A DNA stretch of 34,156 nt. Source: Acidobacteriaceae bacterium. Lineage in GTDB: Bacteria; Acidobacteriota; Terriglobia; Terriglobales; Acidobacteriaceae. Below, one piece after another: positions 1-7,900 of this stretch. The position numbers and the translations under genes were made by a program. Position 1 is the first letter of the stretch, and each line of letters opens with the position of its first letter. Below the pieces are notes generated by a model. That model was not told where the DNA came from and ran no database searches. It saw only the letters and a list, made by a program, of their open reading frames with translations. The stretch lies in NCBI GenBank assembly GCA_003138955.1, contig PLHP01000082.1, forward strand, positions 1-34,156, in the 5' to 3' direction.

Positions 1-1
1 A

Positions 2-1447
2 GTCGTGCCCGCCAACACCAACACGCAGACCCAGCTCTCGCGCAACATTCGGCTGAACATCCCCATCATCAGCGCCGCCATGGACACGGTGACCGAGTCG
101 CACATGGCGATTGCCATGGCGCAGCAGGGAGGCCTCGGCATTATTCATCGCAACCTGACCATCGACCAGCAGGCCAATGAAGTCGACAAGGTGAAACGGT
201 CGGAGAGCGGCATGATCGTCGATCCGGTTACCATGTCGCCGGATGCCAAGGTTTCCGATGCGCTCGAAGTCATGCAGAAGTTCAAGATTTCAGGTGTGCC
301 GATCACGCTGAAGGATGGGAAACTGGTCGGCATTCTCACCAATCGCGATCTGCGCTTCGAGACGCGCTTCGACATTCCGATCAGCAAGGTGATGACCAAG
401 GAGAATCTGATCACCGTCCCCGTCGGAACCACCCTGGAGCAAGCCGAAGAGATCCTGCACGAACACCGCGTCGAAAAGCTGCTTGTCGTCGACGACAAGT
501 ACAACCTGAAGGGCTTGATCACGGTTAAGGATATTCAAAAGAAGTTGAAGTATCCGGGCGCTGCCAAAGACACACACGGACGCTTGCGCGTCAGCGCCGC
601 CATTGGCGCCACCGGCGACTTCCTGGAGCGCGCCCAGGAACTGGCGAAGGCGAAAGTCGACGTGCTGGCCATTGACAGCGCGCATGGGCATTCCGCGCTC
701 GTGCTCGCAGCGGTCAAGAAGATAAAGGCGACGCTGCCGGAAGTGGAACTGATTGCCGGCAACGTAGGGACCTTCGATGGCGCCTGCGACCTGGTGCGCG
801 CTGGCGCGGACGGGGTCAAAGTCGGCATTGGGCCGGGCTCGATCTGCACCACGCGCATCGTAACCGGCGTGGGCGTTCCGCAGATCACGGCGATTGCGGA
901 GGCGGCGCGGGCCACGCGCGACGCGGGCGTTCCCGTGATTGCCGACGGCGGCATCAAGTATTCCGGCGATATCAGCAAAGCGCTGGCAGCGGGCGCTTCC
1001 GCGGTGATGATCGGATCGATGTTTGCGGGAACGGATGAAAGCCCGGGCGAACAGATTCTGTATCAGGGGCGCACCTTCAAGGCGTATCGCGGCATGGGGT
1101 CGCTCGGGGCGATGGCGGCGGGTTCGAGCGAGCGCTATTTCCAGAACTCGGATGGAGATGCGTCGACCGCAAACCCAATGACAATGACGGGCGAAGAGTC
1201 GAACCGGCTCGCTAAGCTGGTGCCGGAGGGAATCGAAGGCCGCGTGCCGTATCGTGGTTCGGTGGCGATGATCGTGCACCAGATGGTGGGCGGCCTGAAG
1301 TCGGGCATGGGTTATTGTGGATGCCAGACGGTCGCTGAACTGCAGCAGAAGGCGCGATTCGTGCGCATCAGCGCCGCTGGTCTGCGCGAAAGCCACGTGC
1401 ACGACGTCATGATCACGCGCGAAGCTCCGAATTACGCGGCGGAGTGA
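2..1447 (+). CDS. guaB: IMP dehydrogenase (5'-truncated by window edge)
   Basis: Inosine-5'-monophosphate dehydrogenase oxidises IMP to XMP with NAD+, the committed step of GMP synthesis in the cytoplasm. The frame is open from the first bases. The visible N-terminus aligns with about residue 25 of typical IMPDHs, so the true start lies outside the window and the GTG at 5 is an internal Val codon. Numbering from that codon: [16 protein letters not shown] at 16-31, two CBS domains at about 76-120 and 127-180, the catalytic-loop motif GPGSICTT with the nucleophilic Cys281, ADGG and GGxxxGMGYCG further on, and a normal C-terminus. About 480 of roughly 500 residues are present. The stop overlaps the next start by 4 nt (GTGA), implying translational coupling to the VanZ-like gene. 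Identity is very secure. Confidence 0.97.
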   Translation, partial: VVPANTNTQTQLSRNIRLNIPIISAAMDTVTESHMAIAMAQQGGLGIIHRNLTIDQQANEVDKVKRSESGMIVDPVTMSPDAKVSDALEVMQKFKISGVPITLKDGKLVGILTNRDLRFETRFDIPISKVMTKENLITVPVGTTLEQAEEILHEHRVEKLLVVDDKYNLKGLITVKDIQKKLKYPGAAKDTHGRLRVSAAIGATGDFLERAQELAKAKVDVLAIDSAHGHSALVLAAVKKIKATLPEVELIAGNVGTFDGACDLVRAGADGVKVGIGPGSICTTRIVTGVGVPQITAIAEAARATRDAGVPVIADGGIKYSGDISKALAAGASAVMIGSMFAGTDESPGEQILYQGRTFKAYRGMGSLGAMAAGSSERYFQNSDGDASTANPMTMTGEESNRLAKLVPEGIEGRVPYRGSVAMIVHQMVGGLKSGMGYCGCQTVAELQQKARFVRISAAGLRESHVHDVMITREAPNYAAE

Positions 1448-1932
1448 GGGACCAGGCCAATTTGACTGCGTCTCGTCCCAATCTTGTGCGCGCCTGGTGG
1501 CCAGCGGTCGTCTGGATCGGTCTCATTACGTTTGAGTCCACCGATTTTTTCTCGTCCGAGCACACCGGCAGCTTGCTGTATACGTTGTTGACGCGCCTGT
1601 TCGGCCAAATCAATTTCTACGACTTCCTCATCTTCCATCACTATCTGCGCAAGACCGGACACGTTGTCGGGTACGGCATGTTGAGCCTTCTGCTGCTGCG
1701 TGGCTGGCGGGCTACGCTCGGTCGAGTTCATACCTTGTTGTTGCGCATGGCGCTGTTGTCCTGGTTAGGTACAGCTTTCGTTGCCGCGATGGATGAATGG
1801 CACCAGAGCTACATTCCATCGCGCACGGGCACGGTCTGGGATGTCGCTCTGGATAGCGTGGCGGGCGTGGCGTTTCTTTTGGTCGCCTATTTCTGGTTGC
1901 GCCGGTCTGATGAGGCGGAGCAGACAGCCTGA
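1444..1932 (+). CDS. VanZ-like family membrane protein
   Basis: A 162-residue hydrophobic protein of the VanZ-like family. The family signatures are visible: [13 protein letters not shown] in the middle (the Kxx(H)xxxY region) and [18 protein letters not shown] followed by ALDSVAG near the C-terminus (the DExxQ...P.R....D motif). About four membrane segments are likely (near 17-30, 75-90, 97-113, 133-152), placing it in the inner membrane. VanZ of the vancomycin cluster gives low-level teicoplanin resistance by an unclear mechanism; chromosomal members have no firm function and none is claimed here. The GTG start overlaps the guaB stop by 4 nt, so the two genes are probably cotranscribed and translationally coupled, although no functional link to purine synthesis is evident. 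Confidence 0.87.
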   Translation: MRDQANLTASRPNLVRAWWPAVVWIGLITFESTDFFSSEHTGSLLYTLLTRLFGQINFYDFLIFHHYLRKTGHVVGYGMLSLLLLRGWRATLGRVHTLLLRMALLSWLGTAFVAAMDEWHQSYIPSRTGTVWDVALDSVAGVAFLLVAYFWLRRSDEAEQTA

Positions 1933-1940
1933 ACAGGCTG
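1925..1940 (+). terminator. Short hairpin at the VanZ stop, weak terminator candidate
   Basis: CAGCCT, loop GAAC, AGGCTG forms a perfect 6-bp stem spanning the TGA stop of the VanZ-like gene. It lies between convergent genes, but no T-tract follows, so termination is only possible. I see nothing else definite in 1941-2208. Confidence 0.22.
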
Positions 1941-2208
1941 CCGGAAACTCGGAAACGCCGCAGCAAGCCAGGGTCACCCGCCGCATGTGCCGGGTTGGGG
2001 AGCTACACATAAGTAGTACTTCCGAAGCTTTACTGCTCCCGGCTAACCCACGTGGGCACTTGTAAAACGCTCGCCGAAGGTTGAGAGTACCGAAAGCGCC
2101 CGAGTTGGCCCTCCCCCAGCCCCCGGGGTCATCGGCGACAGAAGAAGCCCCAGTCTTATCCGCCAGGAGCGAGATCCGCAAGGAGCGAACTCTGCCTGCC
2201 GAAGCCGC

Positions 2209-3486
2209 TCAGGTTTTAACGGGCCGCGCGGACGAACGGTGGGCGAGCAGGGCGAACGCCGAGACGGTCGCGATCCCCGCGGAAAAATAAAACGGGACCG
2301 CTGGGCCATATACCTTCCAAAGCGCACCGGTCATGACGCTTGAGAGCAGCGTGGTTACGCTGGTGAGAAACGAATAAATCCCAAGAGCTCGGCCACGGAC
2401 ATCGGCGCCCACACTTTCGACGACCAGAGCCTTGAGCACAGGATTGGTCAGCGCATAGAAGAGTCCGTAGAAGGCCATGGTCAGCCAGATTGCCAGTTGA
2501 GAAGGCGCGAGCGCGAAGACAAAATAGACGATGGCGAAAACGAAATATCCGGCGGCGGCGATGGCCGAACGCGAGAAGCGATCGCTGAACTTGCCCGCCG
2601 GCCAGGACAGCAACGTGAACATGATGTTGAAGACCAGTCCCAGCAGTGGCGCTCGAGACGCCGGAATGCCGATATTTCCGGCGCGCAGAACCAGGAACAT
2701 ATCACTGGAATTTCCCAGCGAAAACAGTGTGACCACTGCCAGCACGTAATAGAAGCCGGCAGGCAATTTTGGCAGCCACTTGGATTTGCTGGCGGAGCGA
2801 CGGGCGTCCTCGCCCGTCCGCGTAGGGGCAGCCCCCTGCGACCCGAGCAGTTCTGGATTCGTTCCAGTTTTCGTAAGCGGGTTGCCGCCGCGACGAACCT
2901 CGCTGATTCCGAGCCAGACGACGATTACGCAGAGCGCTCCCGGGATGGCGGCGGACGCGAACACGGCACGCATGCCGAAGCGTCCGATAATTCCGAGCGC
3001 CAGCAGCGGGCCGGCGATGGCGCCGGCGGAATCCATGCCTTGAATCAGGCCATAGGCTGAGCCGAGCGTTGACTTGTCGACCGACTCGGCCACCATCACG
3101 TCGCGGGCGGTGCCACGCACGCCTTTGGCAAAGCGATCGCAAAAGCGAATTCCCAGAATTTGCCACCACGACGAAACCAGCGCCAGCAGCGGCTTCACCG
3201 CGTTGGCCACGAAGTATCCGCCGAGCACGATAGGCTTGCGGCGCGCAACCTTGTCGGCCAGGTAGCCGGAGAAAAACTTGGCAAAAGAAGCCACACTCTC
3301 GGCGATGCCCTCGATAATCCCAAGTTGCGCCGGTCCGGCGCCGAGCGATGCGAGAAAGGCTGGCAGTATCCAGTACGCCATTTCGCTGGCCGTGTCGTTG
3401 AGGAACGAGGTCAGGCCGAAAACGTATACATTCCGGGGGATATTTCGGGGGAGGGACTGCGAAAGTGGTGGGGGCGGCGCGTCCAT
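2209..3486 (-). CDS. Major facilitator superfamily permease
   Basis: A 425-residue polytopic inner-membrane transporter with about 12 helices in two halves. The loop between helices 2 and 3 carries the MFS motif A-like stretch GYLADKVARRKP; the first half ends near residue 200, a hydrophilic central loop spans about 200-235, and the second half ends with a short Arg-rich tail. Substrate cannot be told from sequence. The frame is open farther upstream to 3549, but the ATG at 3486 (MDAPPPPLSQ) gives the usual short cytoplasmic N-terminus; no strong Shine-Dalgarno is visible, so this choice is tentative. The central loop is partly encoded by a perfect palindrome (2799-2818). The gene converges on VanZ and is divergent from the next gene, suggesting a single-gene unit. 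Confidence 0.88.
   Translation of the reverse strand: MDAPPPPLSQSLPRNIPRNVYVFGLTSFLNDTASEMAYWILPAFLASLGAGPAQLGIIEGIAESVASFAKFFSGYLADKVARRKPIVLGGYFVANAVKPLLALVSSWWQILGIRFCDRFAKGVRGTARDVMVAESVDKSTLGSAYGLIQGMDSAGAIAGPLLALGIIGRFGMRAVFASAAIPGALCVIVVWLGISEVRRGGNPLTKTGTNPELLGSQGAAPTRTGEDARRSASKSKWLPKLPAGFYYVLAVVTLFSLGNSSDMFLVLRAGNIGIPASRAPLLGLVFNIMFTLLSWPAGKFSDRFSRSAIAAAGYFVFAIVYFVFALAPSQLAIWLTMAFYGLFYALTNPVLKALVVESVGADVRGRALGIYSFLTSVTTLLSSVMTGALWKVYGPAVPFYFSAGIATVSAFALLAHRSSARPVKT
2799..2818. repeat. Palindrome inside the MFS coding sequence
   Basis: GACGGGCG, loop TCCT, CGCCCGTC is a perfect 8-bp stem. It encodes about residues 223-230 of the permease, in the variable cytoplasmic loop between the two six-helix halves. 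GC-rich palindromes of similar make-up occur between genes here (for example 20658-20679 and 25726-25742). Confidence 0.6.
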
Positions 3487-3654
3487 GTCTGTCCATGAAA
3501 ATAGCACGGGCAAGAAGCCAAACGGGGCGGGCGGACAAGCATCCAACACCTTTTACATTGCCTTTACCAGTTGTATTGCCGTTACCCGGCCCTTACGCGG
3601 GCTGCCGAGAAGTCTGGTAACATTTTGCGAACAGCATTTCACTCCGGAGCATCA

Positions 3655-5109
3655 ATGTTTAAAGCGGGCGCGAACCATAAAGAATCTGCGGATTCAAAAG
3701 CACTGGGCATGAATCCGGGGGAGTGTCGACTTCTGGAGGGTGCCAAACCCGGCCCAGCCGGCGTTCGCTCTCGAACGTTCTTTCTGATGGTAGCGACGGC
3801 GCTGGCGATCCGGCTAATCGTCATGGCATTCATGTATCCGCAACATCTGGTGTCCTTTCACGATCACTTCCACTTTGGGTTTGAAGCCGGAAGAATTGCA
3901 CGATCGATTGCACAAGGCGAGGGCTTCAGCAGTCCTTTGTATGAGAAGACCGGGCCGACGGCGTGGATGACGCCGGTCTATCCCTACATCCTGGCGGGAT
4001 TCTTCAAGGTTTTCGGGGTCTACACCAAGGCTGCGGCGCTAGCGGTCCTCTCTTTCAATTGCCTGACATCGGCTTTGACTTGCCTCCCGATCTTTTTTTT
4101 CGCGCGCCGGAGCTTCGGTACACATGTGGCCAAGTGGGCAGGATGGACGTGGGCTTTCTTCCCTTATGCCATCTATTTCCCCATCGACCGAATTTGGGAA
4201 ACCTGGCTCGCCACGCTGCTGTTCGCCCTGCTCTTTATGATTGCACTAAAGCTGGAGCGCACCGATCGAATTTCGGCATGGGCGGGCACGGGCCTACTGT
4301 GGGGCCTAGCCGGGCTAACCAGCGCCGTTGTCGTTTCCGTGCTCCCGTTCCTGCAGTTGCGAATTTCCTATCTTCGGCACAAGCAGGGGCGCCGCTGGTT
4401 GGTGCCGAATATTGTGCTTGGGCTGGCGCTCGTGGTCGCGGTCTCTCCCTGGTTTGTGCGAAACTGGCGCACCTTCCATACTTTCATTCCCTTCCGGGAC
4501 AACATGGGGCTAGTGCTGCGCATGGGCGTTAAGGGCGCCACCAGTGACTGGCAGCGCAATGTCGATTATTGGCAGCCGACTGAACTCGGACCCTGGAATA
4601 ACCCAGTTGAGGTGCAGGAGTTCCAGCGCGATGGCGAACTGAAATATATGGCCACGAAGAAACAACAAGCGCTGGCCTTCATCAAGACTCATAAGCGTTG
4701 GTACCTGTGGACATCGTTACGACGGATGGTTTTCCTTTGGACCGGATACTGGAGTCTGTCGCCCTCATACTTGCAAATAGAGCCGTGGGATCCGGCGAAC
4801 ATAGTGTTTTGCTCGGCCTTCACCATACTGGCATTCGCCGGCCTGCGCAGAGCCTGGAAAAGACGGGCGGACGCGGCGATCTTCTACACTATCGTTCTGC
4901 TGGTGTTTCCTCTGATGTACTACATCACGGCTCCGGAGTTTTACTATCGCCGGCCCCTGGACCCGATAATGGTTGTTCTTGCCGTCTATGCGCTGACTCC
5001 GTCTCGTCGACTCGATGAGCCGCCATCGGCTGACAAGGTTGAAAAGGATCGGCTGCTGCGGGCGTGTGAGGATGACCAGTTCGACTCCGAGTTGGCCGAG
5101 CCGGTGTGA
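3655..5109 (+). CDS. Polytopic membrane glycosyltransferase, GT39/GT83-like (ArnT/PMT superfamily)
   Basis: A 484-residue protein rich in membrane helices. The N-terminal region has a hydrophobic helix followed by an acidic/aromatic loop (HDHFHFGFEAGRIA...GEGFSSPLY) resembling the first periplasmic loop of GT-C fold enzymes, which use polyprenyl-phosphate sugars, and a TPVYPY segment typical of the PMT_2/GT39-83 group. About 10-11 helices follow, and the C-terminal 35 residues are hydrophilic. The donor and acceptor sugars are not predictable. The chosen ATG at 3655 has GGAG five bases upstream; an earlier frame from 3571 lacks a ribosome site. It is followed by another membrane glycosyltransferase-like gene (GT87), so both may serve cell-surface polysaccharide or glycoprotein synthesis. 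Confidence 0.75.
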   Translation: MFKAGANHKESADSKALGMNPGECRLLEGAKPGPAGVRSRTFFLMVATALAIRLIVMAFMYPQHLVSFHDHFHFGFEAGRIARSIAQGEGFSSPLYEKTGPTAWMTPVYPYILAGFFKVFGVYTKAAALAVLSFNCLTSALTCLPIFFFARRSFGTHVAKWAGWTWAFFPYAIYFPIDRIWETWLATLLFALLFMIALKLERTDRISAWAGTGLLWGLAGLTSAVVVSVLPFLQLRISYLRHKQGRRWLVPNIVLGLALVVAVSPWFVRNWRTFHTFIPFRDNMGLVLRMGVKGATSDWQRNVDYWQPTELGPWNNPVEVQEFQRDGELKYMATKKQQALAFIKTHKRWYLWTSLRRMVFLWTGYWSLSPSYLQIEPWDPANIVFCSAFTILAFAGLRRAWKRRADAAIFYTIVLLVFPLMYYITAPEFYYRRPLDPIMVVLAVYALTPSRRLDEPPSADKVEKDRLLRACEDDQFDSELAEPV

Positions 5110-5179
5110 TCCGTGCCTCGATTCCGCTGCTGGCGTGCTTCAGGGAGCGATCTTAACCGCTCCCGCCCCGGCGCGTTAT

Positions 5180-5208
5180 TTGTATCGCGTCCAGCGCTTT
5201 GTTATTCT
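5180..5208 (+). promoter_or_regulatory. Possible sigma70-type promoter for the GT87-like gene
   Basis: TTGTAT, 17 nt, TATTCT lies in the 157-nt gap before the GT87-like gene and is AT-rich against the local GC-rich background. Matches to consensus are partial, so it is only a candidate. Confidence 0.3.
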
Positions 5209-5266
5209 TTATAAAGGTATTTAGACAGCATAAAGATGCAGGCGTCTTACCGCGCAAGGGGAGAGT

Positions 5267-6643
5267 TTGCCTAAACAGACCTCGGCAGCTGTGGCCCGTT
5301 CCTCTCCTACCCCACATGTACGCTGGTTCTCCCGCCGGCGGCTTATCGCTTTATTTTGCATGGGAGCGGCCATTGCGCTGGTCGTAATGGCTTCGGTCGG
5401 CTCGGTTGGATGGGATGCCCAGGGTTATTGGAAGGCCATTCAAGCTGTTCACCACGATTCCGATCCGTATGCTGAAGATCTTGTGGCGCTGCAGGCGTTT
5501 CACACCCGCTTGGCATCCAACCCGGCCGAGCGCCCGCCCTTTGTCTATGTCTACTCTCCGATGACGCTGCCTTTTCTGCGACTGCTGGCAGTGTTTCCTC
5601 GCTGGCTCCTGGGCCTGCTTTATTGGGCTGCGGTCGCAGCCGGAGTCCTGCTTCAGCTCTGGGCGGGATTCCAGATGGCTGATCAACGCGAACGCCGCTG
5701 GCTGGCGTTGATGCTGCCGGCCATTATCTTCTTCCCCGGACTCATCACCGACGATGCGATTTTGAGCGGCAACGTGGCCTACCCGCTTTATGGCGTAATC
5801 CTGGCCGCCGCTACCGCCGGGTGGAAACATGGCCGGTGGTCCTGGTATTACATCGCCGTTCTGGCCGCTTCAGTTTTCAAGACGCCATTTCTCGTGTTCC
5901 TCGCGTTTCCCGTTCTGATGGAGACGGGTAGGGATAGGGATAGTGGCAGTGACCGCGGCAGGCGGCAATGGGTTCCGTCCGCCATGGCAGCAATTATTGG
6001 AGTGCTGATCTTTGCCGCCCAGATCCGTCTCTGGCCCGGTTTGTTCCGCGAGTACCTGTCGAGCCTGCGATTAGTGTTTGACTACCTGCACGATTTTGGA
6101 TTCGGCCCGGCGGGCACTGTGGGCAGAGCTCTCTGGAGGCGGGGACTGCCGTCTTCTCTCGCAACCACTATTCTGCACCTGCTCGTTGTCTGTGCGCTTG
6201 CAGTTGTCCTCCTGTTGCTTGCGCGTCGCGTCCGCGAATGGAAGCTTCCGCGGGAGGCATGGGTCCCCGTCGCACTGGTCGGCACTGCCCTGTTGAACCC
6301 GCGCATCATGAAATACGATCTCGCCGCCATCACCATTCCGATGCTGCTGATCGGCGGGCGAGCGCTGCGGTTCGCTTTGGGGCGCTCAGCCGGTGAAAAC
6401 CAGGCAGCCAATTCACACGGCGCCGGCCAGAAGCGCTCCGATCGTACGCTGATTCTGGTTGCATCGGGATGTTTCCTGATCCCCAATGTCATAACAGTAG
6501 CCGGGCCATTCTGGTTTCCGGTGGAAGCCGTGATATTGCTTGCCATCTTCGCGATGGGAGTCTGGTCACTTGATCAGAGTTCTCAGGTCTCGGTTTTCAA
6601 CAAAACGTGTAGAACCGTAGAACTCGGTTTTGCTGAGAACTGA
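5267..6643 (+). CDS. GT87/DUF2029-type integral membrane glycosyltransferase-like protein
   Basis: A 458-residue polytopic membrane protein of the GT-C type that best fits the GT87 (DUF2029) family, which includes polyprenyl-phosphate-mannose-dependent mannosyltransferases of actinobacteria. Visible features are an early WDAQGYWKAI...DPYAED loop after helix 1 (the DxxxYW/DPY region), a YVYSPMTLPFLRL stretch, a GNVAYPLYG segment, and a late NPRIMKYDLA motif before the last helices. About 10 helices are likely. The TTG at 5267 follows GGGGAG at 5258-5263; ATG at 5360 is an alternative. The last 20 or so codons run into the AACTGAG-type repeat at 6579-6710, so the C-terminal tail looks repeat-derived. 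A hydrophilic insert (GRDRDSGSDRGRR) separates two central helices. Confidence 0.75.
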   Translation: MPKQTSAAVARSSPTPHVRWFSRRRLIALFCMGAAIALVVMASVGSVGWDAQGYWKAIQAVHHDSDPYAEDLVALQAFHTRLASNPAERPPFVYVYSPMTLPFLRLLAVFPRWLLGLLYWAAVAAGVLLQLWAGFQMADQRERRWLALMLPAIIFFPGLITDDAILSGNVAYPLYGVILAAATAGWKHGRWSWYYIAVLAASVFKTPFLVFLAFPVLMETGRDRDSGSDRGRRQWVPSAMAAIIGVLIFAAQIRLWPGLFREYLSSLRLVFDYLHDFGFGPAGTVGRALWRRGLPSSLATTILHLLVVCALAVVLLLLARRVREWKLPREAWVPVALVGTALLNPRIMKYDLAAITIPMLLIGGRALRFALGRSAGENQAANSHGAGQKRSDRTLILVASGCFLIPNVITVAGPFWFPVEAVILLAIFAMGVWSLDQSSQVSVFNKTCRTVELGFAEN

Positions 6644-6710
6644 GAACTGAGAACTGCGAACTAATAGCTGAGAACTGGCAACCGACAACCGGCAACTGGC
6701 AACTGATTTT
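6579..6710. repeat. AACTGAG-type short-period repeat cluster
   Basis: GTTCTCAG at 6579-6586 is the inverse of CTGAGAAC at 6633-6640, and the latter opens a run of about 7-nt units (CTGAGAA repeated, then drifting to GGCAACT units) to about 6706. It covers the 3' end of the GT87-like gene, including its stop, and most of the gap before the DUF2203 gene. The same word type recurs at 23369-23452. Confidence 0.7.
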
Positions 6711-6721
6711 CGCCCACGCTG

Positions 6722-6727
6722 TAGAAT
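6722..6727 (+). promoter_or_regulatory. TAGAAT -10 hexamer 8 nt before a start codon
   Basis: TAGAAT ends 8 nt before the ATG of the DUF2203 gene, so transcription would begin close to the start codon, giving a leaderless or nearly leaderless mRNA. No good -35 is seen. The same geometry occurs at 11254-11259, 19175-19180 and 25752-25757. Confidence 0.42.
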
Positions 6728-6735
6728 AGGAACAC

Positions 6736-7176
6736 ATGTCCGACCGCACTTTTACCCTCGATGAAGCGCAGATGCTCCTGCCGATTCTGGAATCGCTGCT
6801 CCGGCAGGCGATCACCGGCAAGAAGCTGATTGAAGACGTGGACGCCGAGTTGCAGGAAACGGCGCACCGGGTTTTTCTCAGCGGCGGCATGCTGCTGAAT
6901 GTCGTCCATCTGGCGCGACGCAAGGCGGAGCGCGAAAAGTCGCTTCGGCGCATCAAGGATGCTCTCGCCGAAATTGACTCGACCGGCGTGCAGGTGAAAG
7001 ACCTCGACATCGGATTGCTCGATTTCCCCTGCAAGGTAGAGGGCGAGATCCTCCTGTTGTGCTGGAAGCTGGGCGAGCCCACGATCGCGAACTGGCACGG
7101 AACAAACGAGGGCTACGCCGCACGGAAGCCGATTGACCAGCGGATCGCGAACGCGGGCAAGAAGCGGCCGAAGTAA
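6736..7176 (+). CDS. DUF2203 family protein
   Basis: A 146-residue soluble protein matching the DUF2203 family. It opens with RTFTLDEAQMLLPILESLL, the family's typical start, continues with a long helical, probably coiled-coil middle, and ends with the conserved block GVQVKDLDIGLLDFP, then LLCWKLGEPTIANWHGTNEGYAAR. Family function is unknown and none is assigned. The ATG at 6736 is preceded by TAGAAT and not by a clear Shine-Dalgarno, consistent with leaderless initiation. The gene stands alone between a repeat cluster and the GIY-YIG element. Confidence 0.82.
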   Translation: MSDRTFTLDEAQMLLPILESLLRQAITGKKLIEDVDAELQETAHRVFLSGGMLLNVVHLARRKAEREKSLRRIKDALAEIDSTGVQVKDLDIGLLDFPCKVEGEILLLCWKLGEPTIANWHGTNEGYAARKPIDQRIANAGKKRPK

Positions 7177-7213
7177 GGACGCTAGGACCGGCTGCTGACA
7201 CCATAAAAAAAGC

Positions 7214-7245
7214 TGTCATCCTGAGCGAAGCGAAGGACCTATGCA
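7214..7245 (+). repeat. 32-bp dispersed repeat, left copy
   Basis: It begins TGTCATCCTGAGCG and ends AAGGACCTATGCA, and is the exact reverse complement of 7564-7595. It contains the TAG stop of the minus-strand GIY-YIG gene. Repeats with the core TCATCCTGAGCGAAGCG are, from general knowledge, scattered through many acidobacterial and related genomes. Confidence 0.92.
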
Positions 7246-7568
7246 CTCTCCGGCGCGTAGAGATGCCGTTCGTACCATCCCTCGCTCAAATCGCTCCACG
7301 TCGGATTCACCGAAACGATCAACTGAATTTTCCTAATCCGCAGCCAGCCTTTGATGCGCTTCTCGCGGTCAATCGCGTTGCGCACATCGTCAAAACTCTC
7401 GTAATAGACGAGTCGATCAATCTTGTAGCGCTTGCAGAATTCCGATCCGTTTCCAAACCTGTGTTCCCAAACGCGACGGTGAAGGTTGTTAGTAACGCCG
7501 ACGTAGAGCGACTTCGAGCGATTTGTTAAAATGTAAACGCAATAGCACCGGCGGTCGGCGGAATGCAT
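7239..7568 (-). CDS. GIY-YIG endonuclease domain protein
   Basis: A 109-residue stand-alone GIY-YIG nuclease of the UvrC/Slx1/homing-endonuclease fold, small UPF0213-like type. Motifs in order: VYI at 11-13 (GIY), LYVGVT at 21-26 (YIG, G24), the Arg pair at 31-32 followed by VWEH, the metal-binding Glu69 in AIDREKRIKGW, and Asn88 in SVNP. All catalytic positions look intact, so nicking or cleavage of DNA is plausible. The only Met start is at 7568, inside the right 32-bp repeat, with AAGGA from the same repeat three bases upstream; the TAG stop lies inside the left repeat. Thus the flanking repeats provide both translation signals. Function in moving or maintaining the repeat is inferred. Confidence 0.9.
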   Translation of the reverse strand: MHSADRRCYCVYILTNRSKSLYVGVTNNLHRRVWEHRFGNGSEFCKRYKIDRLVYYESFDDVRNAIDREKRIKGWLRIRKIQLIVSVNPTWSDLSEGWYERHLYAPESA

Positions 7569-7595
7569 AGGTCCTTCGCTTCGCTCAGGATGACA
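7564..7595 (-). repeat. 32-bp dispersed repeat, right copy (inverted)
   Basis: It is a perfect reverse complement of 7214-7245. Read on the minus strand it ends AAGGACCTATGCA, supplying the Shine-Dalgarno-like AAGGA and the ATG used by the GIY-YIG gene. Confidence 0.92.
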
Positions 7596-7685
7596 AGGAT
7601 TAGATTGTGCGTTGCGAAAACGCGGAATTCAGTGAGAGATGGACACCGAAATTGTGATGATTCGCTGCTTGGGCTACCAAAAGTT

Positions 7686-7717
7686 TGTCATCCTGAGCGC
7701 AGCGAAGGACCTATGCA
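7686..7717 (+). repeat. 32-bp dispersed repeat, solo copy
   Basis: Same orientation as the left copy with a single A-to-C change in the centre (GAGCGCAGCG). It has no associated gene: the ATG it would supply meets a stop after two codons. The rest of 7596-7875 holds nothing I recognise. Confidence 0.9.
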
Positions 7718-7875
7718 CTAGCTTGCAGCGGCGGAAAATCCTCAGCCTCCCAGAAAACAGCGCAAGTTCAGCCTCGCGCCCCGTTCCTTTACTACAGAGC
7801 GCTCCGAGCAGTCTGGGCGGAGGTATGTTCCCAGACATGCACTATCGGCAGTCGAGCAAGCGCCGGGCGTTCTGC

Positions 7876-7881
7876 TAGAAT
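7876..7881 (+). promoter_or_regulatory. TAGAAT -10 candidate before the BIG2 gene
   Basis: TAGAAT lies 19 nt before the ATG at 7901, followed by GAGGGCG, which may act as a ribosome site. A short leader of about 13 nt would result. No clear -35 is seen. Confidence 0.35.
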
Positions 7882-7900
7882 TATTCGAGGGCGATTACTT

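Larger units (their letters stand above)
7214..7595. mobile_element. Putative GIY-YIG mini-element bounded by perfect 32-bp inverted repeats
   Basis: A 382-bp unit consists of one GIY-YIG nuclease gene whose ends lie in perfect 32-bp inverted repeats (7214-7245 and 7564-7595). A third, one-mismatch copy of the repeat stands alone at 7686-7717. No target-site duplication is obvious next to the ends. The arrangement resembles a minimal mobile unit in which the nuclease and the dispersed repeat travel together. Mobility is inference; only the inverted repeats and the gene are seen directly. Confidence 0.55.

Noticed and set aside
6953-7246. 97-codon minus-strand ORF starting in the left 32-bp repeat (MHRSFASLRMT)
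   Set aside because: The start is repeat-derived and the rest is antisense to the well-supported DUF2203 gene.
7639-7878. 79-codon plus-strand ORF after the GIY-YIG element
   Set aside because: Its middle is a translation of the 32-bp repeat (FVILSAAKDL), a common source of false genes; no ribosome site or family.
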